DNA of 64,000 bases. It comes from Sediminibacterium ginsengisoli (GTDB lineage Bacteria > Bacteroidota > Bacteroidia > Chitinophagales > Chitinophagaceae). The notes below the pieces were generated by a model. It saw only the letters and a list, made by a program, of their open reading frames with translations, searched no databases and was not told the DNA's origin. A program made the translations under genes and the position numbers. The stretch spans positions 61,035-125,034 of the forward strand of contig CAMDLR010000004.1 of the NCBI GenBank assembly GCA_945901845.1, given 5' to 3'. Each line of letters opens with the position of its first letter. Within the stretch, counting starts at the first letter, position 1. Of the stretch, positions 1 to 9,226 are shown one piece after another.

Positions 1-165
1 GACCGCAAAGCGGTACGCAGGTTTTTTAATATACACCGCAGCAGTGTGGCGCCCATTATGTCGGGTGTGTATGAACAGTATTTGTTTTTAAACAAACAAA
101 ATGCAGGACTCAAAAGTTATGACGAAGTAATTGGCTGGCTGATTGGTTTAAAAAATAAAAAATGA
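1..165 (+). CDS. C-terminal end of an unidentified protein (cut by window start)
   Basis: An open frame runs from the first base to a TGA at 163-165 and gives 54 residues ending in SYDEVIGWLIGLKNKK. The 5' part lies outside the window. Its stop overlaps the tspO start in an ATGA arrangement, so the two are probably co-transcribed and translationally coupled. The fragment is basic at its start and otherwise soluble-looking. I do not recognise the family from this tail and assign no function. Confidence 0.6.
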   Translation, partial: DRKAVRRFFNIHRSSVAPIMSGVYEQYLFLNKQNAGLKSYDEVIGWLIGLKNKK

Positions 166-632
166 ATAATACACTAAAAGCAGTGCTCTCCATTTCACTC
201 TGTTTTGTACTAGGATCGAGTGGAGGTCTATTAACCATTAACGAAATTACCGGTTGGTATGCTACATTACAAAAGCCAAGTTTTAATCCACCCAACTGGC
301 TGTTTGGTCCAGTATGGACAGCGCTGTATATTATGATGGGTGTATCTTTTTATTTGGTGTGGCGCAAGCCGCCTTCGGCGGCACGCAAAAAAGCGCTCAG
401 CGCTTTTTTGGTTCAGTTTGCACTGAACTGCGCCTGGACGCCAGTCTTTTTTTCGCTGCACATGACAGGTGCAGCCCTCGTGGTGATTGTACTGATGTGG
501 CTTGCGATACTGCGCACCATTTTTCTATTCGCTCCTTTTTCAAAAACAGCGTCCTGGTTACTCGTCCCTTATATTAGCTGGGTAAGTTTTGCAACACTAT
601 TAAATGCAGCCATCTGGTGGCTGAACAAATAA
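162..632 (+). CDS. tspO: TspO/MBR family tryptophan-rich sensory protein
   Basis: This 156-residue integral membrane protein is built of five hydrophobic segments, the usual size and topology of bacterial TspO. The family hallmarks are visible: W32 with LxKP (36-39), then PPxWxFGPVWT at 43-53, a tryptophan in helix 3 (CAWTP, 90-94) and the aromatic last helix. TspO proteins bind porphyrins and other hydrophobic ligands and are linked to tetrapyrrole and stress or light responses. The ATG overlaps the stop of the preceding gene. The coding sequence contains two back-to-back hairpins at 368-409, the second of which looks like an intrinsic terminator (see findings). It converges on dcd with a 31-base gap. 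Confidence 0.93.
   Translation: MNNTLKAVLSISLCFVLGSSGGLLTINEITGWYATLQKPSFNPPNWLFGPVWTALYIMMGVSFYLVWRKPPSAARKKALSAFLVQFALNCAWTPVFFSLHMTGAALVVIVLMWLAILRTIFLFAPFSKTASWLLVPYISWVSFATLLNAAIWWLNK
387..409 (+). terminator. Terminator-like hairpin inside tspO
   Basis: A perfect 10-bp stem (A6 followed by GCGC, closed by GCGC followed by T6) with a three-base loop lies wholly within the tspO reading frame. A second stable hairpin, GCCGCC-TTC-GGCGGC, sits just upstream at 368-382. The A/T tracts are symmetric, so the element could terminate in either direction. It may be incidental to the ARKKALSAF coding sequence; function is inferred from shape only. Confidence 0.4.
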
Positions 633-663
633 TAAGTTAAACGCGCATTAAACAAACCGCGCA

Positions 664-1200
664 TTAAAATTTATTCTTCCACATCATACTCTCGATAGGC
701 TTGTTGGGCTGACCCGAGTATTTTGCGTTCGCTTTTTGGTTGTACTTTACTTCAATTTCACCATCCACCGGGAAATAAATGAGTTGCCCAATTGGCATGC
801 CCTTGTAGACACGCACGGGTTGTTTGCAAGAAATTTCCAGCGTCCAGTTGCCACAAAATCCAACGTCACCTTTACCTGCTGTAGCGTGGATATCTATACC
901 CAAACGACCCGTAGAAGATTTACCTTCTAAAAACGGAACGTGTGCATGTGTTTCTGTGTATTCAAGTGTTACGCCTAAATAAAATTTACTAGGCTCTAGT
1001 ACAATGCCTTCGTTGGGGATTTCAAAATATTCTATGGTATTGTGCTTTTTAGCATCCAGTACTTCATCTACATATAGTGCCATGGTGCTACCAAGGTGAA
1101 CGTCATAACTATTACTACCTAAATCTGCTCGGTCATAAGGCACAACTTTGATCGTCCCTTTCTCCATTTCTTCTAAAATACGCGTGTCTGTCAGAATCAT
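664..1200 (-). CDS. dcd: dCTP deaminase
   Basis: The 178-residue protein matches Dcd, the trimeric enzyme that deaminates dCTP to dUTP and so feeds dTMP synthesis. Visible motifs are KSSTGR (94-99), which contacts the triphosphate, the GIDIHATAG stretch (101-109), and the catalytic glutamate in WTLEI (E122). Length is close to other Bacteroidota Dcd proteins, which are a little shorter than the E. coli enzyme. Whether it also has dUTPase activity cannot be told from sequence. It is transcribed alone and converges on tspO, with no clear terminator in the gap. Confidence 0.95.
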   Translation of the reverse strand: MILTDTRILEEMEKGTIKVVPYDRADLGSNSYDVHLGSTMALYVDEVLDAKKHNTIEYFEIPNEGIVLEPSKFYLGVTLEYTETHAHVPFLEGKSSTGRLGIDIHATAGKGDVGFCGNWTLEISCKQPVRVYKGMPIGQLIYFPVDGEIEVKYNQKANAKYSGQPNKPIESMMWKNKF

Positions 1201-1270
1201 TTTTGTGTTTATTTATTGTTGGAATGCAAATAAATCTTAAATCTGCAAACTAAACCGCTATTATTGTAAG

Positions 1271-1894
1271 ATGCCACTCTTTTATCAACAAAATATTAAC
1301 GACAGCACCCGCCTTGCCATTTGGGATTTGCAGGAAGAGGAAGCTTTTTTTGGTGGTTTTACAGAGATTGTGCATCCACAAAAACGGCTACAACACCTTG
1401 GTGGACGCTATTTGCTCTCTTTTTTGTTTCCAGCTTTTGATAAAGCGGCCATTGCTATTGCGGCTTCTAAAAAGCCTTTTTTGCCTGATGGTTCGCATCA
1501 GTTTTCAATTTCACATTGTACCCAGTATGCGGCGTCGCTTGTAAGTACTAGCTGTCGGGTAGGCATTGACATTGAAGAAATTACCGAGCGGGTCCACAAA
1601 ATCCAGCATAAATTTTTACATGCATCGGAGCATGAAATGTTGGAAAAAAACGCTTCCGAAATCCTTACACTTACGGCGCAGCTCACCATTATTTGGTCCG
1701 CTAAAGAAGCCATTTTTAAGTGGTGGGGAGCAGGGAATATCGATTTTAGTGCCCAAATGATTTTAGATCAAATGCCAGTTGCGCAAGATGGAATATTGCG
1801 AGCAAGATTTATTGAAAAATCTGGAACCGGGCATGCGCTTGCACTCCATTACAAAGTGATGGATACACTTTGTTTGGTTTGGGTATGTAATTAG
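1271..1894 (+). CDS. 4'-phosphopantetheinyl transferase superfamily protein (Sfp type)
   Basis: This 207-residue protein carries the Sfp-type motifs: SISHC (79-83), the magnesium-binding GIDIEEI (98-104) and WSAKEAIFK (142-150). Such enzymes move phosphopantetheine from CoA to a serine of acyl or peptidyl carrier proteins. Both halves of the pseudodimer seem present, so it is a full-length Sfp-like rather than AcpS-like enzyme. No carrier-protein or synthase gene is nearby, so its target (primary ACP or a secondary pathway) is open. It diverges from dcd across 70 bases and converges on the DUF2130 gene with a 12-base gap. Confidence 0.88.
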   Translation: MPLFYQQNINDSTRLAIWDLQEEEAFFGGFTEIVHPQKRLQHLGGRYLLSFLFPAFDKAAIAIAASKKPFLPDGSHQFSISHCTQYAASLVSTSCRVGIDIEEITERVHKIQHKFLHASEHEMLEKNASEILTLTAQLTIIWSAKEAIFKWWGAGNIDFSAQMILDQMPVAQDGILRARFIEKSGTGHALALHYKVMDTLCLVWVCN

Positions 1895-1906
1895 TTTAAA
1901 AAAAAA

Positions 1907-3112
1907 TTAATCAAGTAGGAGTGTGTCGTCATCGTCAGTATCTGTGATACTTAAATTAACCGCGTCGGCACCGGCAATACCTTCTACCGATCCTTTAATA
2001 TGCGCCGCGTTGAGTAACACTTTTTCGAGTTGTTTTTCACGCGCCTTCCAAAGTTTTTCCATGGTGTCGCGTTCTTTTTGAATACTTAATTTCATACTCA
2101 TAAAGCCTTCTCTAATGGCTTTCCACTGCTCACTAAATTCGGAGCTAATTAAATAGTCGTAGAGCATCACCATTTTATCGCCTTTGTTTTCTTGGCTTTT
2201 TTTGGCTTCAGCAATTTTTAATAATGCATTGCGGAGTAGGAGTGCTACACTTCTTACTTCTGTAAACGTACAAATATAAACGCCGTCTTTTTCGCCAAAA
2301 CGGTCCATATCTTTAGGAAGTGTTTGTGTTACAATGATGGCCACGTCTGCACCAAGTGTGCGCATATCCGATTTTAATTTTTCAATCCATTCGTTGGCAA
2401 AGTCTTTGGTACGTTTGCTTTCGTATATAATTTTACCTGACTCGTTACCAAATTGGTTGCGTACTACCTGAATACAATCGGCACCTCTAACGCCTTTGCC
2501 AACTTCTTCAATTTGATCAAAAGGGAAAGTGGTTTGTAATAATTCTTCGAGCATTAATTCTTGCACTTCACCTTGTAATTGCATGCTACCTTGCTCTTGC
2601 TTGCGGCGCATTTCTTCCACCAGTTTTTTCTGGTCTTCAATTTGCTTTTCAAGTTCTTTGGTGCGCATTGCAAATTGTTGTTCTTTCAAGTTGTTTTTTT
2701 CTGCTTCTTCTTTTGCAAGCTGAACTTGTAGCTTTCCTCTTTCTTCTATTAATTGTCTTTGCAGGGTAAGTTCTAATTCTGCTTCTTTTGTTTTTAGGAT
2801 TTGCTCCTTTTGTAAAAACGCTACTTCTTTGGCACGAGCGGCTTGTAATTTTGTTTCCGACTCTGTTGCGTTTTTTTGAAACTGCTGCAGCTGTGCTTCA
2901 TACTCTAATGCAATATTTTTTTTGAGGTTGTTTTCCAGCTCGCCATGCATTTTCTTTTTCTCTGCTTCTATCAGGGCAGCCGTTTCCACTTCTTTTTGCT
3001 TTTGCCATTCCTTCATTTGCCCGCGCAGTTCATTTTGCACTTCTTCTCTAATGGAATCACCGGGTTCAAACGGGTGGTTGCACTTGGGACAATGAATTAT
3101 AAAATCAGCCAT
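1907..3112 (-). CDS. DUF2130 domain protein with long coiled coil
   Basis: The 401-residue protein opens with a CPKC pair (C8, C11) reminiscent of half a zinc ribbon. It continues with about 165 residues of Lys/Glu/Gln-rich coiled coil (roughly 20-185) and ends in the conserved DUF2130 domain. That domain includes the stretch ADCIQVVRNQFG and a predicted alpha/beta core resembling nuclease-like folds, followed by an acidic tail (TDTDDDD). The function is unknown; a nucleic-acid role is only a guess from the fold-like features. Its gene lies just downstream of tRNA-Leu but is separated from it by an intrinsic terminator, so it is probably transcribed independently. Confidence 0.88.
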   Translation of the reverse strand: MADFIIHCPKCNHPFEPGDSIREEVQNELRGQMKEWQKQKEVETAALIEAEKKKMHGELENNLKKNIALEYEAQLQQFQKNATESETKLQAARAKEVAFLQKEQILKTKEAELELTLQRQLIEERGKLQVQLAKEEAEKNNLKEQQFAMRTKELEKQIEDQKKLVEEMRRKQEQGSMQLQGEVQELMLEELLQTTFPFDQIEEVGKGVRGADCIQVVRNQFGNESGKIIYESKRTKDFANEWIEKLKSDMRTLGADVAIIVTQTLPKDMDRFGEKDGVYICTFTEVRSVALLLRNALLKIAEAKKSQENKGDKMVMLYDYLISSEFSEQWKAIREGFMSMKLSIQKERDTMEKLWKAREKQLEKVLLNAAHIKGSVEGIAGADAVNLSITDTDDDDTLLLD

Positions 3113-3152
3113 TTTTGTATTTTTTTTTCAATGTACGAACGATACCTGAAAC

Positions 3153-3178
3153 AAAAAACCCAGAACTTGTCTGGGTTT
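3153..3178 (-). terminator. Intrinsic terminator of tRNA-Leu
   Basis: On the minus strand, immediately after the tRNA 3' end, a 9-bp stem (AAACCCAGA paired with TCTGGGTTT, loop of 5) is followed by six T. It separates the tRNA from the DUF2130 gene downstream. Confidence 0.85.
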
Positions 3179-3179
3179 G

Positions 3180-3265
3180 TGCAGAAGAGGAGATTCGAAC
3201 TCCCACGCCCGGTAAAAGGCGCTACCACCTCAAGGTAGTGCGTCTACCAATTTCGCCACCTCCGC
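3180..3265 (-). tRNA. tRNA-Leu(GAG)
   Basis: The minus strand folds as a class II tRNA of 86 nt: acceptor GCGGAGG pairs with CTTCTGC (two G-U pairs), the anticodon stem CTACC/GGTAG encloses loop TTGAGGT with anticodon GAG, there is a long variable arm, and the T loop is TTCGAAT. The discriminator base is A, as in leucine tRNAs. CCA is not encoded. It reads CUC/CUU codons. Confidence 0.95.
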
Positions 3266-3280
3266 ATGCTTTTTGGGCTA

Positions 3281-3288
3281 CAAATGTA
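3281..3288 (-). promoter_or_regulatory. -7 promoter element for tRNA-Leu
   Basis: On the minus strand TACATTTG matches the Bacteroidota -7 consensus TAnnTTTG exactly and ends 15 bases before the tRNA 5' end. No TTG at the usual 19-base spacing is present upstream. The element sits inside the near-palindrome CTACAAATGTAG. Confidence 0.55.
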
Positions 3289-3336
3289 GAGTAAAATCAC
3301 AAAAATTTGCAGTAAAATTTATAGTCACAATGACCA

Positions 3337-5109
3337 TTACATTTTTTCCGGAACAGGAATACCTAGCACCGCCATCCCCGTTTTTAGGGTTTGGGCCGTT
3401 AAGGTAGCCAGTTGTAACCTGAGTATTTTCTTTTCGTCCGTTTCGGCATTGGTAATAGAATGCTCGGCGTATAATACATTAAATGTTTTTGCTAAATTAA
3501 AAATAAAGATGGCCACTTTAGAAGGGTCAAAGGCAGCCGCCGCTTCTTCTAGCATACTTGTAAACTGCTCTAATTGTATGGTTACCTCTTTTTCAAGCGG
3601 CAACAGTGGGGTAGAAGGCGCGCTTATAACGGCTGCATCTTCTGTATTCGCTTTTCTTAAAATACTTTTAATTCTTGCGTGCGTGTACTGAATAAAGGGT
3701 CCCGTAAATCCATGAAAATCGATACTCTCTTCTGGATTAAAAATCATTTTCTTTTTAGGATCTACACGTAGTAAGAAAAATTTAAGGGCACCGAGTCCAA
3801 TGGTATGATACAGCGTTTCTAATTCAGTTGCTGTAAAATCTTTTACCTTACCTAGTTCTTCTGTTTTTTGTTTGGCGATGTCTATCATAGCGGCCACCAA
3901 ATCATCGGCATCTACAACGGTGCCTTCTCTACTTTTCATTTTACCAGTTGGTAATTCCACCATGCCATAACTTAAATGATAGATACCATCTGCAGCCGGT
4001 AGGCCAAGCTTTTGACAAATTAATTTTAGCACTTTAAAATGGTAGTTTTGTTCGTCACCAACTACATAAATACTTTGATCTGCATTAAATTCTTTTTGTT
4101 TGGTTTGTGCAAGTCCAATGTCTTGTGTCATGTACACCGATGTGCCATCTTTACGTTGTACTAATTTTTCATCGAGTCCGTCGGTGGTTAAATCTATCCA
4201 AACACTACCGTCTTCTTTTTTATAAAATACATTTTTAGTGAGGCCATATTCTACAAGGTCTTTACCGAGTAAATAGGTTTCACTTTCATAATAGGTTTTA
4301 TCAAAATCGCTTCCAATACTTTTATACGTTACGTCAAATCCTTCGTACACCCATCCGTTCATATTACGCCATAACTCAAGCACCGAAGGGGCTCCAGCTT
4401 CCCAGTCTAGTAGCATTTTTTGGGTTGCTTTCATAATAGGGGCTTCTTTTTCTGCCAATTCTGTTGCCATTCCACCAGCCACTAAATTTGCTACTTCTGC
4501 TTTATAGGCATCATTGAATTTTACATAATAATCGCCCACAAAATGGTCGCCTTTTTTACCTGTAGAAATTGGCGTTGCGCCATTCGCAAACAATTGCCAA
4601 GCAATCATACTCTTACAAATATGAATACCTCTATCGTTTACAATACAAGTTTTTACCACTTTGTTTCCAGTGGCTTCTAAAATAGCTGCAATGCTCCAAC
4701 CTAAAAAGTTATTGCGTAAATGACCTAAGTGTAGCGGCTTGTTGGTATTAGGTGAAGAGTATTCAACCATCACCGTTTTACCATTACTTCCAACGGCATT
4801 GTTATTGGCATTATTGATACACTCAAACCAAAACGCATCTGCAATGGTTAGGTTTAAAAACCCTTTAATGGTATTGTGCGCTGTAAATAAATGTGGGCAG
4901 TTGGCTATTAAATGATTACCAAGTGATTCGCCTAAAGCATCGGGAGACAATTTTAATTCTTTCACGAAAGCAAAGAGTACAACGGTATAGTTGCCCTCAA
5001 ATTCTGGCTTGGTGGCATTCACCAATATAGAATTAGCTGGTACAGATACCTGATATACGCTTAGCAGGGCCTCAGAAGCCGCTTTTTTAATTTGATCTAC
5101 AAGATGCAT
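3337..5109 (-). CDS. argS: Arginyl-tRNA synthetase
   Basis: The 590-residue class I synthetase charges tRNA-Arg. It has the N-terminal additional (Add1) domain (about 1-100) and the HIGH signature as HLGH (127-130) inside NTNKPLHLGHLRNN. The KMSKS equivalent is KMKSR near residue 390, and there is an all-alpha DALR anticodon-binding domain at the C-terminus (SIDFHGFTGPFIQYTHARIKS onward). Length and order fit the family. The gene stands alone on the minus strand, 63 bases from the divergent gtrA-like gene. Confidence 0.97.
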   Translation of the reverse strand: MHLVDQIKKAASEALLSVYQVSVPANSILVNATKPEFEGNYTVVLFAFVKELKLSPDALGESLGNHLIANCPHLFTAHNTIKGFLNLTIADAFWFECINNANNNAVGSNGKTVMVEYSSPNTNKPLHLGHLRNNFLGWSIAAILEATGNKVVKTCIVNDRGIHICKSMIAWQLFANGATPISTGKKGDHFVGDYYVKFNDAYKAEVANLVAGGMATELAEKEAPIMKATQKMLLDWEAGAPSVLELWRNMNGWVYEGFDVTYKSIGSDFDKTYYESETYLLGKDLVEYGLTKNVFYKKEDGSVWIDLTTDGLDEKLVQRKDGTSVYMTQDIGLAQTKQKEFNADQSIYVVGDEQNYHFKVLKLICQKLGLPAADGIYHLSYGMVELPTGKMKSREGTVVDADDLVAAMIDIAKQKTEELGKVKDFTATELETLYHTIGLGALKFFLLRVDPKKKMIFNPEESIDFHGFTGPFIQYTHARIKSILRKANTEDAAVISAPSTPLLPLEKEVTIQLEQFTSMLEEAAAAFDPSKVAIFIFNLAKTFNVLYAEHSITNAETDEKKILRLQLATLTAQTLKTGMAVLGIPVPEKM

Positions 5110-5172
5110 GAATAATCTATTTGTTTGGCCGTGGCAAAAGTAATTAATTAAGGGCTACCTTCGTCCACTAGT

Positions 5173-5679
5173 ATGCAAAAGCTCCACGAACATATCCGCG
5201 GATGGATCTTACAGCTAGTAGATTTGTTTTATCCGCTATTTAGGCGCTTTATGCCCCATCAAACCTTTAGGTATGCGGCTTGTGGTGGCTTTAATACCGT
5301 ACTCGATATTGGGTTGTTTTTTGTGAGTTACAATTATTTGTTTCATAAAGAGGCACAGCGTATAGGCATCCTCACCATTAGCCCACACATTGCCTCGTTT
5401 TTGTCAGCGTTTTTAGTTACGTTTCCGATAGGGTTTTACCTGAGCCGTTATGTGGTTTTTCAGGAGACCTCGGTAGCCAAAAAAGTGCAGTTGTTTAGGT
5501 ACTTTATTGTGGTTCTAGGTTGTCTGATTTTAAACTATGTTTTTCTAAAACTCTTTGTAGAAGTTTTTGGTTGGTATCCTACGCCATCCAAACTAGCCAC
5601 TACCGTATTTATAGTAGCCTTTAGTTATTACATGCAAAAATACTTTACGTTTAAAGCCGTAGAGGCGGGGGCGGATTGA
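5173..5679 (+). CDS. GtrA-like family membrane protein
   Basis: This is a 168-residue protein with four predicted membrane segments. The GtrA-family pattern is YAACGGFNTVLDIGLFF near residues 36-52, with PIGFYLSRYVVF in the middle and MQKYFTF at the end. GtrA-like proteins are thought to help move polyprenyl-linked sugars across the membrane for cell-surface glycan modification. A polyprenol-phosphate sugar transferase lies 50 kb away at 56154; no closer partner is visible. A TACCTTCG element just upstream is one base off the Bacteroidota -7 consensus. Confidence 0.85.
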   Translation: MQKLHEHIRGWILQLVDLFYPLFRRFMPHQTFRYAACGGFNTVLDIGLFFVSYNYLFHKEAQRIGILTISPHIASFLSAFLVTFPIGFYLSRYVVFQETSVAKKVQLFRYFIVVLGCLILNYVFLKLFVEVFGWYPTPSKLATTVFIVAFSYYMQKYFTFKAVEAGAD

Positions 5680-5868
5680 GAGTTGTACATTATAAGTACG
5701 ATTCAATTAGCTAAAAAATCAAATTATGAGCGGCTGGTCATTAAGAATTTTAGCTCTATGGGATAATTGGCAAATAATTATGTTTTTTGATTTTTTAAAT
5801 TTATATTATGATAATATATTATATTTTTTAAATAATATAACATATTTTGATTATTAATATTATCGATT

Positions 5869-8800
5869 TTGAAAACCACAGCCTTTCTATTTATTATCAT
5901 TTGCACATTCAACACTGCTTTTTCGCAAACTGACAGTAACAATGCAAATAGTCCTGAAGTTGAAAAAAGCAAAGACGGTTACCTTCGATCTTTCATTGGT
6001 AACAAGTGGATCATAAATGCACCTAATGGAGATTTACTTACAAAGCAGGGGTTTGATCAAATTAGAATATTTAAGTCTGGTAGGGCTGCGATTCAGCTAA
6101 ACAGTAAATGGGGTTTTATTGATTTAAATGGAAAGCAAATAATACCATGTATTTACGATTTGGTTGTTGACTTTAAAGATTCAACGGTACTTGTTTTACA
6201 AAATAATAAATGGAAGAAAATTAGTAGGAGTGGTCTTTTGGTTAAGGATCAATTGTCTGAGAAAGATTTTACGGCTTTTGGTTTGCCCAACCTAAATGGA
6301 TCAACACTTTATTTTGATAGCAATGCTGCTAATCCAAATGCTTCCTCAACAAGTGTACAAATAAATAATTCAGCTGATGTAATTACCCAAACACATGAAG
6401 TTACACTTCCTGCTGTTCCTTGCCCTAATAACATAACATTTGAAAATGGTAATTTTAGTAATTGGAATGCTTTTACAGGCTCTACAAGTTGTGTTTCTTC
6501 TCGAAATAGAGTAACATTATCTAGTTCAGGCTTTATTAATAACCGGCATACAATGCTTGGCAAAACTACTAGCCTGGATGCCTATGGATTATTTCCTATT
6601 TCTCCGCAAGATGGTAGTAACCACTGTGTGAGGCTTGGAAATACCATTAATGGGTCGCAAGCAGAAAGTATCAGTTATAATATTTCGGTACCTGCCAATG
6701 CAACCAATTTTAATATTACTTACAGGTATGCAGTAGTTTTTCAGGATCCTAGTCATTTGTTTTGTGAGCAACCAAGATTTGTTGCAAGGCTTGTAGACCC
6801 ACTTACAGGTGAATCTTTGCCTTGTGGAACTTTCGAACATGTATCTTCAGCTGGAATGCCAGGTTTTTTTGATTCTCCGATTGATCGAATGGTTAAATGC
6901 AAACCATGGACTAAAGCATTTATCAATTTATCTCCATATGCAGGTAGAAACTTAAGATTAGAATTTTTTACAGTAGACTGTACGCGATCAGGTCATTGGG
7001 GATATGCATATGTCGACGTTGATAATAATTGTAGTTTAACCGCAGATGTAAATTACAATTGTGATCCACCTAACAAAACAGTATTGAATGGGCCTCCTGG
7101 GTTCCAAGGATATAAGTGGTGGGAAAATGATTTTTCTAAAGAATTAGGATCTAGCGAAAGTTTAACACTCAATCCAGGAAAAAAACTTGGTTCTAAATTA
7201 TGGGTAGAAGTTTTACCATATGCCGGATTGGGATGTAGAGATACACTGCCTGTTACTATTGTAGCTAATTATCCTGTTGCTAATTTTGATGTGCCTATTC
7301 CTCAATGTGAACGGGGAAATATTTTCTCCTTCAAAAGCAGTTCAACTATTTCAAAAGGCACTATTGCATTGGAGATTTGGGATTTTGGGGATGGATCTTC
7401 GGCCACAGGTTCTAATGTTACACATACGTATCAGTTACCCGGAAATTATCAGGTTAGCTTGATTGCCATTGGCGATAATAATTGTAAGGATACGATTGTT
7501 AAATCTGTTACTGTAAATCCAAGTCCTTCCGTTTTATTAAAACCAGATGCGCCTGTTATTTTTTGTAAAGGGGGGTCTGTATTATTAAATGTCACTAAAG
7601 TTGTAGGCTATACGTATCAATGGTTAGCAGGAGGGATAGCAATTTCTGGTGCTACACAAGATACACTTCGTGTAATCAAAGATGGAATGTATACAGTGAA
7701 TGTCCAGAATGCATTTGGTTGCAGTGCAAGTGGATCGAGTGTTGCACGTTTCGTGAATGCAGATATCATTCAATCTGATACCACCATTTGTAAGGGTTCT
7801 TCCATAACACTTGGTCCAATAAGTTTACAAGCTGGTCAAACTGCCCTTTGGTCTAATGGTGCCACAACTACAAGTATAGTAGTAGCTCCTACTTTTAAAA
7901 CCACGTATAAATTAACCGTTACGGATGGCACTACTGTCTGCACAGATAGTGTGGTTGTGGATGTAAGTTCTACAGAATTAAAACTCAATAATCCTGCTGC
8001 TGTATGTAGTCCAGGAGTGGTAAATTTAACTGCTGCTGCTGTAACTTTAGGTTCGGATGCAGGCTTAATTTACTCATACTGGAAAGATATAAATGCAACA
8101 CAAGCATTGGCAAATCCAGATAAGGTTTCTGTTTCTGGAACTTACTACATTGTGGGAACTTCTTCAAAGGGTTGTAAAAGTGCGCCAAATGCTGTTAATG
8201 TAACTGTTAATCCGCTTCCTGTTGCTACAATTGTAGCACCCATGCAAACAACAATTTGTGATAAGAGTACACTTACTTTAACGGCAACTGGAGGAACTAG
8301 TTATCAGTGGTTGTTCAATGGTGCTATTGTTGCTGGTGCTACTAATACTACCTATGCTGCAAGCCTCGCTGGAAGTTATCAGGTAAATGTTATTGCGCTG
8401 GGTTGTACAAGTAAAGTAGCTACTCCAGTAAATTTATCACTTATCAAAGCTGCTATTCCTAAATTTAGTAACAGCATTGCTTGCGTTGATGTTCCAGTTT
8501 CTTTTTTTAATGAATCTGATACATTATCAAGTGGATTGGTTAACTGGGTTTGGGACTTTGGCGATGGACAAACTTCAACATTATCTAATCCAGTACATAC
8601 CTATAAAAGAGCAGCTACTTTTAGCGTTAAACTTACAGTTACCCCTAAATTATGTAGTAGCCTTTCCGCTAGCTTTACAAAGAATATGACAGTGGAAAAT
8701 CCACCACCGGGCATTAAATATCCAAATGTGTTGGCTATCAAAAATAAAGTAACGCAACTTTCTGCCAGGTTTATTGCAAATGGATATTCTTATTTGTGGA

Positions 8801-9216
8801 CGCCATCTATTGGATTAAACAATGGAGCCATCCAAAAGCCAATATTTACTGCGAGTAGTGAGCAGTTGTATAGAGTTCGTTTAACTTCTGCGGTTGGATG
8901 TGTTACCATTGATAGCGTTAGGGTATCTGTATTTGAAAATTCTGATATTTTTGTTCCAAAAGCATTTAGTCCAAATAGAGACGGTAAAAATGATTTACTT
9001 TTTCCTTTCTTGGTCAATATAAAAACGCTCAAATATTTTAGGATTTACAATAGATGGGGACAGCGCATGTTCCAGACTTCAGATAGTATGCAAGGTTGGG
9101 ATGGTATTTATAATAATATTCCTCAACCTCTTGATACATACACATGGGTTGTTGAAGGAATAGATGTTAATGGGATTACGATATTTAAAAAAGGGCAAAC
9201 CGTATTATTAAGATAG
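5869..9216 (+). CDS. Type IX-secreted PKD-domain protein with gliding-motility (CHU_C) C-terminal domain
   Basis: The 1115-residue protein starts at a TTG followed by a clear signal peptide (about 1-20, ending AFSQ). Residues 37-115 resemble WG repeats (KWGFIDLNGKQIIP). Next comes a cysteine-containing region beginning FENGNFSNW that looks like a beta-sandwich adhesin, then Ig/PKD-like repeats with two clear PKD motifs (WDFGDG near 501 and 893). The last 90 residues (from FVPKAFSPNRDGKND) are a CHU_C/type B sorting domain, ending KGQTVLLR, which directs export through the type IX system. It is probably a surface adhesin or matrix protein. The next gene, 10 bases on, is its likely SprF-type partner. 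The gene is more AT-rich than its neighbours. Confidence 0.9.
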   Translation: MKTTAFLFIIICTFNTAFSQTDSNNANSPEVEKSKDGYLRSFIGNKWIINAPNGDLLTKQGFDQIRIFKSGRAAIQLNSKWGFIDLNGKQIIPCIYDLVVDFKDSTVLVLQNNKWKKISRSGLLVKDQLSEKDFTAFGLPNLNGSTLYFDSNAANPNASSTSVQINNSADVITQTHEVTLPAVPCPNNITFENGNFSNWNAFTGSTSCVSSRNRVTLSSSGFINNRHTMLGKTTSLDAYGLFPISPQDGSNHCVRLGNTINGSQAESISYNISVPANATNFNITYRYAVVFQDPSHLFCEQPRFVARLVDPLTGESLPCGTFEHVSSAGMPGFFDSPIDRMVKCKPWTKAFINLSPYAGRNLRLEFFTVDCTRSGHWGYAYVDVDNNCSLTADVNYNCDPPNKTVLNGPPGFQGYKWWENDFSKELGSSESLTLNPGKKLGSKLWVEVLPYAGLGCRDTLPVTIVANYPVANFDVPIPQCERGNIFSFKSSSTISKGTIALEIWDFGDGSSATGSNVTHTYQLPGNYQVSLIAIGDNNCKDTIVKSVTVNPSPSVLLKPDAPVIFCKGGSVLLNVTKVVGYTYQWLAGGIAISGATQDTLRVIKDGMYTVNVQNAFGCSASGSSVARFVNADIIQSDTTICKGSSITLGPISLQAGQTALWSNGATTTSIVVAPTFKTTYKLTVTDGTTVCTDSVVVDVSSTELKLNNPAAVCSPGVVNLTAAAVTLGSDAGLIYSYWKDINATQALANPDKVSVSGTYYIVGTSSKGCKSAPNAVNVTVNPLPVATIVAPMQTTICDKSTLTLTATGGTSYQWLFNGAIVAGATNTTYAASLAGSYQVNVIALGCTSKVATPVNLSLIKAAIPKFSNSIACVDVPVSFFNESDTLSSGLVNWVWDFGDGQTSTLSNPVHTYKRAATFSVKLTVTPKLCSSLSASFTKNMTVENPPPGIKYPNVLAIKNKVTQLSARFIANGYSYLWTPSIGLNNGAIQKPIFTASSEQLYRVRLTSAVGCVTIDSVRVSVFENSDIFVPKAFSPNRDGKNDLLFPFLVNIKTLKYFRIYNRWGQRMFQTSDSMQGWDGIYNNIPQPLDTYTWVVEGIDVNGITIFKKGQTVLLR

Positions 9217-9226
9217 ACAACTCAAC

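Noticed and set aside
642..668. 11-bp direct repeat CGCGCATTAAA (642-652 and 658-668) between tspO and dcd
   Set aside because: Only two copies, partly inside the dcd stop region; no sign of a mobile element or attachment site.
5811..5822. A/T palindrome considered as a terminator for the GtrA-like gene
   Set aside because: The stem contains only A and T, too weak for an intrinsic terminator, and it lies about 130 bases past the stop.
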